Positions 1-7,538 of a stretch of 11,701 nt of DNA are shown here, piece by piece (position 1 is the stretch's first letter; every line of letters starts with the position of its first letter). The stretch is from an uncultured Clostridia bacterium. Lineage in GTDB: Bacteria > Bacillota > Clostridia > Lachnospirales > Lachnospiraceae. The notes beneath the pieces were generated by a model. That model saw only the letters and a list, made by a program, of their open reading frames with translations, did no database searches and was not told the DNA's origin. The translations under genes were made by a program, and so were the position numbers. The DNA lies in NCBI GenBank assembly GCA_946186175.1, contig CAMHMG010000084.1, positions 1-11,701 of the forward strand. Reading direction: 5' to 3'.

Positions 1-3
1 TAA

Positions 4-384
4 TTACGAATTATCCTCCTCACCACTTACATTAAGATACGCTTTCAACGCTTCTAATCTGCTTTCATATTCTTCTGTTATCATCTTAACATCCAAATTA
101 GCAGTAAGAATATGCAGACACTTAAGCTGCTTTGTCAAATTCCTTCTCTCAAGACTTAATTCTTTAAGTCTTCTAAACATATCATATCCCTGTGTCATGT
201 CACAATCAGATGTCTCAATCTCATTCATAAGATCAGATATCGAATCGTCAATATCAGCTATATCAATCTCAGTATTCATAATATGTTGCCCAATATTGCT
301 GTAAAACTCTGCCTGTCTCATTGCAAAGTCCATCCAGTCATTATCTCTTCCATCAAAAATAGTGTCTTTTCTTACATTATCCAT
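4..384 (-). CDS. Hypothetical small coiled-coil-type protein (126 aa)
   Basis: I do not recognise this protein and assign no function. It is 126 residues, acidic, without a signal peptide or membrane segment, and is predicted to be almost wholly helical. Residues about 20-60 are rich in Ile/Asp/Glu with heptad-like spacing. Residues about 68-90 form a charged helix with many Arg, Lys, Leu and Glu, and a last helix lies near 98-118. That pattern suggests a helical bundle or coiled-coil dimer, probably cytoplasmic. The start is well supported: an AGGAGG ribosome binding site lies 8 bases before the ATG. The gene is complete, with its TAA at the window edge. The strong terminator of the radical SAM gene lies upstream, so it probably has its own promoter in the 385-560 gap, but I found no convincing -35/-10 pair there. 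Two Cys residues (60 and 89) are too far apart to suggest a metal site. Confidence 0.75.
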   Translation of the reverse strand: MDNVRKDTIFDGRDNDWMDFAMRQAEFYSNIGQHIMNTEIDIADIDDSISDLMNEIETSDCDMTQGYDMFRRLKELSLERRNLTKQLKCLHILTANLDVKMITEEYESRLEALKAYLNVSGEEDNS

Positions 385-560
385 TGTTGCATCCTCCTAA
401 TAAACTCGTGCTTTTTATTCATGTTTTCATGACTATATATCTGTTTAAGTCTTTAGGAAATCATATCACATAGGGTGTCCCTTAAAAATGCCACCCCAAT
501 TCTTAACTGAAACACGAACTATTTTTTACTAACTATCCACAACACAAAACCTTCCATAAT

Positions 561-597
561 AAGAAAAAAGGCCGCATGGATCATCCATAAGACCTTT
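561..597 (-). terminator. Rho-independent terminator of the radical SAM gene
   Basis: On the minus strand a 13-position stem (arms at 585-597 and 567-579, one mismatch, two G-U pairs) closes a five-base loop at 580-584. A run of six T follows immediately. It begins 18 bases past the TAA of the radical SAM gene, so it should end that transcript and separate it from the small gene at the left edge. Confidence 0.85.
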
Positions 598-614
598 AAA
601 ATATTATTATTCAA

Positions 615-2561
615 TTACAAATGCGATATAATATTATACGATGCGTCGCCCGATAACGGATCACGTTTATCGTAATTATAGACCACATACCTTAAATGTT
701 CAGTATTACTCAGAAACTCAGTATTGTCCATATCACACTCATTATCAAACCCGGCATCCTCCATGACATTCTTCATGACATTCTCCATGTCATCATCAAT
801 CCACGATAATGCCTCTAAAGTCACCGTCTCAATATGCATTGCACGCGCTGCCTGCTTTGAGTCATATCCATTACCGGCAAGTATCAGCTCATCCGTGCCT
901 CCCCTTTTGAAAAAGTTATTATAATCCTCTTTTGAAATTCTATTATCCCTTCTCCAGGAAGGTCTGCTCTTTGCATTTTCCCTGCAATAATAATCAAATG
1001 TAAGAAGATCATCGAATATCACATCGGCAAGTTCGCAAACACTTTCATACTTCTTATTAATTCTATCATTTACAATCTTTCCAAACACTTTGAAAAAAAC
1101 TTCTGTCTTCTTATCATTTGTAATATTCTGCAAATAGAAAGACCTTAGCGCTTCATATCTTGCCTCTCTCTTAAATCCAATACCAAACAGTTCGTGAGTC
1201 TCATAAAACTCTCCAAGCTTCTTAAACATCAAAAACGGCGTTTCAAAAAAACTCTCCATGTAAGCAAGCACGTGCTCAAACTGGTCGGAATTATAGTATA
1301 CCTCTACCATCTCCTCCACCTGTTTGAGTTTAAGCAGCTCATCATAAGACATCCACTTCGTTGCCAGCACCTCATAAGGCTCATATTCGCTATGTATCAG
1401 CCCATATTCTAGAGCCTTCTCCTCCATATATGAACCTTTAAGCACCTTGAGAAATCCAAGCTGCAGCTGATTAGGTTTCATGGAAAATGCCATATTAAAT
1501 GATTTCACAAATGAATCATAATCCTCATATGGCAGACCGGCTATCAAGTCAAGATGCTGATGTATATTGTTCATTTTTCTAATCCTCAGCATATTGTTCT
1601 TAAGTATTTCTATATCCATTACACGTCTTATCTCTGTAATAGTGATATCATTGGTTGACTGCAGTCCTATCTCTAACTGGATAAGTCCTGGTCTCATTTT
1701 CTCAAAGATACGCAAATCTTCATCCTCGATAAGGTCTGCTGCAATCTCAAAATGAAAATTGGTTATTCCATTATCATTTTCCTGAATATAACTCCATATC
1801 TGTCTTGCTCTTTTCTTATCACAATTAAATGTTCTATCAATGAATTTGACCTGTTTCACCTTATTCTTCATAAAGAACGATATCTCATTTTTAACCAAAG
1901 TCAAATTTCTGAATCTCACACTCTTATCAATTGATGACAGGCAGTAGCTGCATGAAAAAGGACAACCCCTGCTGCTTTCGTAATATAGTATCTTATTTTC
2001 AAATTTTGAAAGATCTTCATATATAAAAGGTATATCGTCCATTGAAATAAGTGGATGAGGCAAGGTTACGGAAATACTCCCATCTTTCTCTCTGTAGGTG
2101 ATACCCATAACGGCATTAAGCATGTTCTTATCTATATCAATACCATTAGCAACATATAGTTTTACGAGTTCACAAAATGCAGCCTCTCCCTCTCCACAGA
2201 TCACACCATCTATATACTCATGCTCCTTAAGAAGCTTCTCACTATTATAGCTGCCCTCGGGACCTCCTAACCATATAACAAGCTTAGGCGCAACCTTCTT
2301 AAGATCCCTGCATATAGTCAGTATCTCAGATATATTCCATATATAGCATGAAAATGCGACCACATCCGCTTTCTCTTTGTATATTGACTGCATGATTGCA
2401 TCCATATTGTTATTGATAGTATATTCCTTTACTGAGAGCTTTAAATCGTTAATCGCTCCGAATTCTTCCTCAAATTGCTTTCTAGTATAAGCTTCGAGAT
2501 CATAGATCGCAAGATTTGAATGAACATATTTGGCATTTAACGCAGCAAGTACAACCTTCAT
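615..2561 (-). CDS. B12-binding radical SAM protein with DUF4080-like C-terminus
   Basis: This is a 648-residue enzyme of the cobalamin-binding radical SAM class; its substrate is unknown. Residues 1-140 look like a B12-binding Rossmann domain (the conserved-looking segments VAFSCYIWN near 68, LGGPE near 98 and GEGE near 123). The radical SAM core follows, with the iron-sulfur motif CxxxCxxC at C200, C204 and C207 inside SSRGCPFSCSYC. Further core strands include EIGLQS near 297 and the LIAGLP segment near 339. Residues from about 430 to the end match my recollection of the DUF4080 extension that accompanies this subfamily in clostridia. The start has an AAAGGG site 8 bases upstream. A hairpin and a GC-rich element separate it from pta, and a strong terminator follows it, so it is probably monocistronic or partly a readthrough product of pta. 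Relatives are often loosely annotated as magnesium-protoporphyrin ester cyclase, which would not be justified here. The class is secure; the function is not. Confidence 0.9.
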   Translation of the reverse strand: MKVVLAALNAKYVHSNLAIYDLEAYTRKQFEEEFGAINDLKLSVKEYTINNNMDAIMQSIYKEKADVVAFSCYIWNISEILTICRDLKKVAPKLVIWLGGPEGSYNSEKLLKEHEYIDGVICGEGEAAFCELVKLYVANGIDIDKNMLNAVMGITYREKDGSISVTLPHPLISMDDIPFIYEDLSKFENKILYYESSRGCPFSCSYCLSSIDKSVRFRNLTLVKNEISFFMKNKVKQVKFIDRTFNCDKKRARQIWSYIQENDNGITNFHFEIAADLIEDEDLRIFEKMRPGLIQLEIGLQSTNDITITEIRRVMDIEILKNNMLRIRKMNNIHQHLDLIAGLPYEDYDSFVKSFNMAFSMKPNQLQLGFLKVLKGSYMEEKALEYGLIHSEYEPYEVLATKWMSYDELLKLKQVEEMVEVYYNSDQFEHVLAYMESFFETPFLMFKKLGEFYETHELFGIGFKREARYEALRSFYLQNITNDKKTEVFFKVFGKIVNDRINKKYESVCELADVIFDDLLTFDYYCRENAKSRPSWRRDNRISKEDYNNFFKRGGTDELILAGNGYDSKQAARAMHIETVTLEALSWIDDDMENVMKNVMEDAGFDNECDMDNTEFLSNTEHLRYVVYNYDKRDPLSGDASYNIISHL

Positions 2562-2583
2562 ATAATAAACCCTTTCTTAACTT

Positions 2584-2638
2584 CACGCTATGCGCACCTC
2601 GGTTCCGCTTCGCTCCATCTCGGTCGTAGCTAACACGC
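2584..2638. repeat. GC-rich intergenic element with internal direct repeat
   Basis: This 55-base segment is about 62% G+C, well above its AT-rich surroundings, and has no coding role that I can see. Read on the plus strand it contains two imperfect copies of a nine-base word, CACCTCGGT (2595-2603) and CATCTCGGT (2616-2624), 21 bases apart. The spacer is a CCGCTTCGCTC stretch. CACGC occurs at both ends in the same orientation. It lies immediately beyond the hairpin that follows pta and just before the radical SAM ribosome binding site. It resembles the short dispersed intergenic repeats seen in Lachnospiraceae genomes, but no second copy occurs in this window, so the repeat call is an inference. 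Confidence 0.4.
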
Positions 2639-2666
2639 AAAAGGACAGGCAAATACGCCTGTCCTT
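2639..2666 (-). terminator. Hairpin terminator after pta
   Basis: A perfect 10-bp stem (2657-2666 paired with 2641-2650) closes a six-base loop, 12 bases past the pta stop codon. On the minus strand it is followed by only four T including the end of the stem, then TGCG. Termination may therefore be partial, with some readthrough into the radical SAM gene, for which I see no clear promoter. Confidence 0.65.
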
Positions 2667-2678
2667 AAATAACACATC

Positions 2679-3662
2679 TTAAGATAAAGCTGCTGTAATA
2701 ATAGCCATAGAGTATACTTCTGTTGCTGTACAGCCTCTTGAAAGATCGTTGATCGGTGAATTAAGACCAAGAAGAATAGGACCATATGCTTCAAAATTAC
2801 CCATTCTCTGTGCAATCTTATAACCGATATTACCTGCATTAATATCAGGGAAAATAAATGTATTAGCATGTCCTGCCACTTCTGAATTCGGGCATTTCTT
2901 CTTAGCTACCTTAGGTGAAACCGCTGCATCGAATTGCAGCTCACCATCAATCGGAACATCCGGATTTCTCTCCTTTGTCTTTCTTGCAGCATTTCTCATC
3001 TTATCAACATCTTCACCTTTTCCCGAACCATCTGTAGAATAGCTTAAGAATGCAACATGAGGATCAACGCCGAATACCTTGGCACATCTGATAGTCTCTT
3101 CTGCAATCTCAACAAGCTCATCTTCCGTCGGCTTAATATTGATACCACAGTCACCCATCGCCAAAACCTCGTTACCACCTGTTGCTGAAGGACGAACAAG
3201 AATGAAACATGATGAAACAAGTGTGTTGCCCGGTTTTGTCTTAATAAGCTGCAATGCAGGACGTACTGTATCTGCTGTTGAATATGTAGCCCCACCTAAG
3301 AGTGCATCCGCATAACCCATCTTAACAAGCATAGTTCCAAAATAATTGTTCTCTTTAAGAATCTCCCTTGCCTGTTCAGGTGTCATTCCCTTGCTCTTTC
3401 TTATCTCACATAATTCCTCAACCATCTTATCCATTTCCGGAAAATTATTAGGATTAATTATTTCTGCTCCTCTGATATTAAATCCCGAATCTTCTGCCGC
3501 TTCATTGATCATATCAGGGTCACCTACAAGTATAGGATGCAGAAAATTACTGGCAAGTAATCTTGATGAAGCCTCCAATATTCTCGAATCACTGCCTTCT
3601 GTAAAAACTATTCTTTTGGGACTCTTTTTAAGAATCTCGATCAATTGTCCAAATCCAAACAT
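2679..3662 (-). CDS. pta: Phosphate acetyltransferase
   Basis: Pta converts acetyl-CoA and phosphate to acetyl phosphate and CoA, the first step of the cytoplasmic acetate pathway that yields ATP through acetate kinase in fermenting anaerobes. The protein is single-domain and 327 residues long, the usual size of the short Pta form. Family landmarks are GGATYSTADTVRPAL near 123-137, SYSTDGSG near 207, GELQFDAA near 240, ANTFIFPDINAGNIGYK near 266-282, and GPILLGLNSPINDLSRG near 294-310. An upstream in-frame ATG at 3675-3677 would add five residues, but its first bases form the ribosome binding site GGAGGG, which sits 7 bases before the ATG at 3660-3662. I therefore chose the inner start. A promoter lies about 77 bases upstream and a hairpin follows the gene. 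The usual partner ackA is not next to it and not in the window. Confidence 0.96.
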   Translation of the reverse strand: MFGFGQLIEILKKSPKRIVFTEGSDSRILEASSRLLASNFLHPILVGDPDMINEAAEDSGFNIRGAEIINPNNFPEMDKMVEELCEIRKSKGMTPEQAREILKENNYFGTMLVKMGYADALLGGATYSTADTVRPALQLIKTKPGNTLVSSCFILVRPSATGGNEVLAMGDCGINIKPTEDELVEIAEETIRCAKVFGVDPHVAFLSYSTDGSGKGEDVDKMRNAARKTKERNPDVPIDGELQFDAAVSPKVAKKKCPNSEVAGHANTFIFPDINAGNIGYKIAQRMGNFEAYGPILLGLNSPINDLSRGCTATEVYSMAIITAALS

Positions 3663-3669
3663 AACATTT

Positions 3670-3675
3670 CCCTCC
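3670..3675 (-). promoter_or_regulatory. Ribosome binding site that fixes the pta start
   Basis: GGAGGG on the minus strand lies 7 bases before the ATG at 3662. It overlaps the second and third codons of the longer open frame, and no comparable site precedes the longer start. Confidence 0.8.
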
Positions 3676-3738
3676 ATTTTAATTATAAGTTTTTCACTAA
3701 TATTTTACAAAAAATATTGTATACAATCTCTATATACT

Positions 3739-3766
3739 ATTATATATTTTTTTATTTTTTTCTCAA
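3739..3766 (-). promoter_or_regulatory. Probable sigma-A promoter of pta
   Basis: On the minus strand TTGAGA (3761-3766) and TATAAT (3739-3744) are separated by 16 bases made almost only of A. The -10 box is perfect and the -35 box matches at five of six positions. Transcription would start near 3732, giving a leader of about 70 bases. Confidence 0.65.
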
Positions 3767-3776
3767 CCCATTTTTA

Positions 3777-3799
3777 ACATAAAATCTGTAATTTTATGT
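3777..3799. other. Nine-bp perfect inverted repeat beside the pta promoter
   Basis: ACATAAAAT (3777-3785) and ATTTTATGT (3791-3799) flank a five-base loop. On the plus strand seven T follow after one C, so it could stop antisense transcription. It also sits just upstream of the pta -35 box, where an operator could lie. The AT-rich stem would be weak as a terminator, and I cannot choose between these roles. Confidence 0.35.
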
Positions 3800-3831
3800 C
3801 TTTTTTTCTGTACATATATCCTTAAAAACAA

Positions 3832-3863
3832 GAATCTCTCCGTCGTTTCTTCTAAGAAAGGAG
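3832..3863 (-). terminator. Weak candidate terminator after the lipase-like gene
   Basis: On the minus strand CTCC pairs with GGAG around an inner TTTCT/AGAAA stem, with a four-base bulge (3838-3863). A T-rich stretch ending in TTTTT follows a few bases later. It starts 17 bases past the stop codon, where a terminator would be expected, but the stem is mostly A-T and imperfect. Confidence 0.3.
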
Positions 3864-3879
3864 TATTTATTCATCTGTA

Positions 3880-5232
3880 TTAAAATCCTTTATTTTTAAG
3901 TCGTGCAACCAACTCCACATAAAATTCTCTAACATCAAATTCTTCCAGATTCTCACGGTTAAGATCTATCACATCTCCATGAGATATTCCACGTTTTCCT
4001 TTGATGGTAAGAAACTGATAATCCTCACCCCACTGAAAAGATTTTTCTCCTACCAATCCGTCATTTGCCCCATCAAATGCTTTTACTAAATGATATGAGA
4101 AATTAAGAGGAAATCTGCCATTGCCGGCTACATTTAACTTGCTGCCAACACTCTGATAATATACACCGTCAACATCCGGTAATTCTTCATTAAGCTTCTT
4201 ACATGCAGCTGCCGTAAGATCAGTAACTGCTTCAATAAAATCAGGATCATGATCTCCTAATCTCTTAAGAGTTCCGTTATAAGCACCGGCAAGTGCATCC
4301 TTTTGGCTCTGCGGTATCTTTGAAAGCAGATAATCTGCAAATTCACAACCCCTATGTGGTGTGTTGATTGTTGTAAGTGAGGCAACATGCTCTTTGATCC
4401 CGGGAATATTAAGTGCATATCTGCTGTCTAAGCCACCTTTGGAGTGAGCAATAATGTTAACTTTGTCACAATTATTATCCTTACATATCTCAAGAATTCT
4501 GTCTGCAATCTCCTGTCCACACTCTGCTACAGAAGCCGCTGACTGCTGCTTTCCATAGAAAAGTGTTGCTCCATTTTCTTCTAACTCTTTAGGAATTCTG
4601 CCCCAGTAATTAAGATACCTGTAATCTCTGAAAAACACTCCATGAACAAGAAGTATAGGATATTTTGTCGCGCATATTTTATCCTCATGCCGTTCCTTGT
4701 TCTTAATTATCTTAGAATTCTCAACTTCTACCTCTCTGCCCGTAGTCTTAATTATAATCCCAAGCATGATCAAATGAGCAATAGGAATCCATCCACATAT
4801 AAGACCCCATACACGTATACGCATTCCAAGTTGTTCAGAAGTAAGATATACTCTAATGATACCATTCCAAAAAACTGTATTTTCAACTATTACTATCATA
4901 AGGATATTAAGAAGCCATAGCTTGTAATCATCTTTGAAGCCCGGAATTCCATATGTTCCAAAAAAACCTGTAATACAATAGATAATACTTAACACAGTCG
5001 ATATCGAAAACATGATAAGTAGCTCTCGACCATTTGCACATCTCTTAAGCCTTTTTGTCTCTAGCTTTCGATTCTCATATGAAGGACTAATATTAATCCA
5101 GAGAAACCAGATAATAAAAAATAAAATTATAGGTACTTTCAGCGCTCCAATTTTGACAATTTCATTCACAGTCAAAATGTTAGACAACAGGAATATTACA
5201 ATTACATTAATAATTCTCAAAATATATTTCAT
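3880..5232 (-). CDS. Membrane-anchored lipase-like alpha/beta hydrolase
   Basis: This 450-residue protein has two parts. Residues 1-165 carry about five hydrophobic segments (near 4-20, 33-48, 71-92, 105-121 and 141-161). The loops at 49-70 and 122-140 are rich in Arg/Lys, which by the positive-inside rule puts the N-terminus inside and the catalytic part outside. The linker at 163-188 is also basic, which leaves the topology open. Residues 190-450 form an alpha/beta hydrolase of bacterial triacylglycerol-lipase type: strand YPILLVHGV with the oxyanion HG at 197-198, nucleophile elbow AHSKGG with Ser264, an Asp at 387 or 391 in FDGANDGLVG, and His418 in GISHGD. All members of a catalytic triad are therefore present. 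The substrate is unknown, with ester lipids a reasonable guess. The start has a GGTGGAG site. It follows nadC by only 51 bases with no terminator, so it is probably cotranscribed with the NAD genes. Confidence 0.85.
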   Translation of the reverse strand: MKYILRIINVIVIFLLSNILTVNEIVKIGALKVPIILFFIIWFLWINISPSYENRKLETKRLKRCANGRELLIMFSISTVLSIIYCITGFFGTYGIPGFKDDYKLWLLNILMIVIVENTVFWNGIIRVYLTSEQLGMRIRVWGLICGWIPIAHLIMLGIIIKTTGREVEVENSKIIKNKERHEDKICATKYPILLVHGVFFRDYRYLNYWGRIPKELEENGATLFYGKQQSAASVAECGQEIADRILEICKDNNCDKVNIIAHSKGGLDSRYALNIPGIKEHVASLTTINTPHRGCEFADYLLSKIPQSQKDALAGAYNGTLKRLGDHDPDFIEAVTDLTAAACKKLNEELPDVDGVYYQSVGSKLNVAGNGRFPLNFSYHLVKAFDGANDGLVGEKSFQWGEDYQFLTIKGKRGISHGDVIDLNRENLEEFDVREFYVELVARLKNKGF

Positions 5233-5283
5233 TTCAAACTCTCCACCTGCAACATAATAGAATTGGAAAAAATGTAGTTCTTA

Positions 5284-6132
5284 TCAGATTGCATGCAGAT
5301 TCTTAAGAGAAAGATCAAGTATCGGTGCAGAATGTGTAAGAGCTCCCGATGATATGTAGTCAACTCCTATATCAATTAGATTAGCCACATTTTCCTTAGT
5401 AACATTACCTGAGCATTCTGTCTCAGCTCTTCCGTCAATAATCTTAATCGCTTCCTTCATGGTCTCCTTATCCATGTTATCAAGCATGATAATATCCGCT
5501 CCGGCTTCAACAGCCTCTTTAACCATAGTTAAATTTTCAACTTCAACCTCTATCTTTCTTACAAATGGTGCGTATTCCTTTGCCATAGTAATCGCTTCCT
5601 TCACACCACCAGCAGCACCTATATGATTATCCTTAAGAAGAATGCCGTCAGACAGGTTATATCTGTGATTGTAGCCGCCACCTACTTTAACCGCATATTT
5701 TTCAAATATGCGCATATTAGGTGTTGTCTTTCTCGTATCAAGAAGTTTGGTCTTGCTGTCTTTTAATAAAACAGCGATTGAATGTGTATAAGTTGCTATA
5801 CCGCTCATTCTCTGAAGATAATTAAGAGCCGTTCTCTCGCCCTCAAGAAGTACTCTTATATCACCTTTGATAGTTCCAAGCAATTGACCACTCTTAACCT
5901 CATCGCCATCCTTTACTTTAATGTCAAATTCGGTCTTGTCATCAAGAAGTTCAAATACTCTGCAAAAGACAGATAATCCGGCTATAACACCGTCCTGTTT
6001 ACATATAAGTTCAACCTGTCCCAGCTGATAGTTTGGCATTACCGAATTGGTGGTGATGTCTTCACTTGTTATATCCTCTCTAAGTGCCTGAAGTATAAGA
6101 TTATCTACATTAAGATTCATTAGTTCTCTCAT
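5284..6132 (-). CDS. nadC: Nicotinate-nucleotide pyrophosphorylase (quinolinate phosphoribosyltransferase)
   Basis: NadC joins quinolinate to phosphoribosyl pyrophosphate, releasing CO2 and pyrophosphate to give nicotinate mononucleotide, the third step of NAD synthesis from aspartate. At 282 residues it has normal length. Conserved stretches are GERTALNYLQRMSGIAT (98-114), DTRKTTP (132-138), GGGYNHRYNLSDGILLKDNHI (151-171), EVEVEN (195-200), IIMLDNM (214-220) and ECSGNV (239-244). These include the Arg, His and Lys residues that bind quinolinate and phosphoribosyl pyrophosphate. The chosen ATG is preceded by AAGGAG at 8 bases. That site overlaps the end of nadB, the gap between the two genes is 14 bases, and tight co-expression is likely. 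Confidence 0.96.
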   Translation of the reverse strand: MRELMNLNVDNLILQALREDITSEDITTNSVMPNYQLGQVELICKQDGVIAGLSVFCRVFELLDDKTEFDIKVKDGDEVKSGQLLGTIKGDIRVLLEGERTALNYLQRMSGIATYTHSIAVLLKDSKTKLLDTRKTTPNMRIFEKYAVKVGGGYNHRYNLSDGILLKDNHIGAAGGVKEAITMAKEYAPFVRKIEVEVENLTMVKEAVEAGADIIMLDNMDKETMKEAIKIIDGRAETECSGNVTKENVANLIDIGVDYISSGALTHSAPILDLSLKNLHAI

Positions 6133-6146
6133 TTATTCGTCTCCTT

Positions 6147-7538
6147 TCATCCCGTGAAACCGGGTCTTACATTCTCTCTGGCTTTATAAAAATAATCCTT
6201 AGAAACTTCTACATAAGTCCTATCAGCCACATAACCTTCACTACTCTCATTTTCGAAGTATTCCTCACACCACGAATGGTCAGCCTTTTCATAATTACCA
6301 GTTATATCCTCTGCGCCGCGTTTCGCCCAAACAAGACTTTCAAGAAGTGAATTACTTGCAAGTCTGTTAGCTCCATGAACACCGTTACATGCTGTCTCGC
6401 CTGCCGCATACAGTCTGTCCATAGAAGTTCGTCCGTTAAGATCAACCTTAACACCACCCATGAAATAATGCTGAGCCGGAACAACAGGAATCGGCTCTTT
6501 TGTTATATCATATCCCTGTTCTAAGCACGTCTTATAAATATTAGGGAAACGATTCTTAACCTCTTCCGCTTCCAAATGTGTAACAGAAAGCCTGACATGA
6601 TCAGTTCCTTCCTTTGCCATTTGTTCCTTGATCTTCTCAGTTAATACATCACGCGGAAGTAGTTCATCTACAAAACGGTTGCCATCTTTATCAAGCAATA
6701 CCGCGCCTTCTCCTCTTACCGATTCAGAGATGAGAAAACGTCTGCCTGTAATCTTTGCAAACAGTGTTGTTGGATGAATCTGAACATAGCTGATATCTTT
6801 CAACTCTATATTATGCTTAGCAGAAATCGCTACGGTATCTCCCGTTAAATGTCTGAAGTTTGTAGAATGTTTGTAAAGTCCGCCAACGCCTCCGCAAGCC
6901 CATATGACATAATCACTGTATATCTTCATGACTTTAATATCACCAATACCACTATCATTTGAGGTTTCATTTACTATCTCTGCATTTCCATCAATCGCAA
7001 GGCTGTCACAAGCACCATGCACGTTATCATTACATGAAACCATTACACCATAACATTCATTGTCTTTTTCAAGTATGTCTACCATAGTTGTGTGCTCAAA
7101 TACAGATATATTATTTCTCTCTTTAACTCTTGCAAGAAGCTTTGATGTAATCTCTTTACCGGTAAGATCTTCATGATGTAATATTCTAGACGCTGTATGC
7201 GCACCCTCTTTGGTATAGGTGAACTCACCCTGTTTCCGTTCAAACTCAACTCCAAAATCAATAAGCTCTTTAATAATATCCTGCGATGATCTTATCATCA
7301 GATCCACTGCAGCTCTGTCATTCTCATAATGACCTGCCCTCATAGTATCCTCAAAAAAGGATGCATAATCATCTTCATTTTTGAGTACACAGATTCCGCC
7401 CTGGGCAAGATATGAATCACACTCTTCCATACCTCCCTTGGTTATGATCGCTATACTCTTATCCTCCGGTAAATGAAGCGCTGCAAAAAGCCCTGCCACA
7501 CCGTTACCCACTATAATTACATCATAATTCTTTTTCAT
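6147..7538 (-). CDS. nadB: L-aspartate oxidase, short form
   Basis: NadB is a cytoplasmic flavoprotein that oxidises L-aspartate to iminoaspartate, which NadA and then NadC turn into nicotinate mononucleotide. The N-terminal FAD fold has VGNGVAGLFAALHL (10-23). Catalytic and substrate regions are intact: HHEDLTGKEI (121-130), QIHPTTL (253-259), SESVRGEGAVLL (271-282), PRDV (295-298), and QHYFMGGVKVD with LYAAGETACNGVHGANRLASNS (about 356-397). The protein has 463 residues, against about 540 in E. coli, because only about 50 residues follow the last FAD-fold helix and most of the C-terminal helical domain is missing. A loop at about 168-203, rich in Asp, Asn and Ser, looks inserted. A GAGG site precedes the ATG. 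It lies 76 bases behind the small acidic-protein gene and 14 before nadC. In anaerobes fumarate probably replaces oxygen as the electron acceptor. Confidence 0.95.
   Translation of the reverse strand: MKKNYDVIIVGNGVAGLFAALHLPEDKSIAIITKGGMEECDSYLAQGGICVLKNEDDYASFFEDTMRAGHYENDRAAVDLMIRSSQDIIKELIDFGVEFERKQGEFTYTKEGAHTASRILHHEDLTGKEITSKLLARVKERNNISVFEHTTMVDILEKDNECYGVMVSCNDNVHGACDSLAIDGNAEIVNETSNDSGIGDIKVMKIYSDYVIWACGGVGGLYKHSTNFRHLTGDTVAISAKHNIELKDISYVQIHPTTLFAKITGRRFLISESVRGEGAVLLDKDGNRFVDELLPRDVLTEKIKEQMAKEGTDHVRLSVTHLEAEEVKNRFPNIYKTCLEQGYDITKEPIPVVPAQHYFMGGVKVDLNGRTSMDRLYAAGETACNGVHGANRLASNSLLESLVWAKRGAEDITGNYEKADHSWCEEYFENESSEGYVADRTYVEVSKDYFYKARENVRPGFTG

Noticed and set aside
473..496. GGGTG/CACCC hairpin with a 14-base loop upstream of the left-edge gene
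   Set aside because: A five-base stem with a large loop is expected by chance, there is no T run and no match to a riboswitch that I know.
724..924. Plus-strand open frame of 66 codons inside the radical SAM gene
   Set aside because: It is antisense to a well-supported enzyme, has low-complexity Ser/Met-rich translation and no ribosome binding site, so it is a shadow frame.
2630..2869. Minus-strand 79-codon frame overlapping the pta end
   Set aside because: It runs out of frame through conserved pta motifs and through the terminator hairpin, with no plausible ribosome binding site.
3346..3777. Plus-strand open frame of 143 codons opposite the pta start
   Set aside because: It mirrors the pta coding region, its hydrophobic translation is what antisense of such a gene gives, and no family motif is visible.
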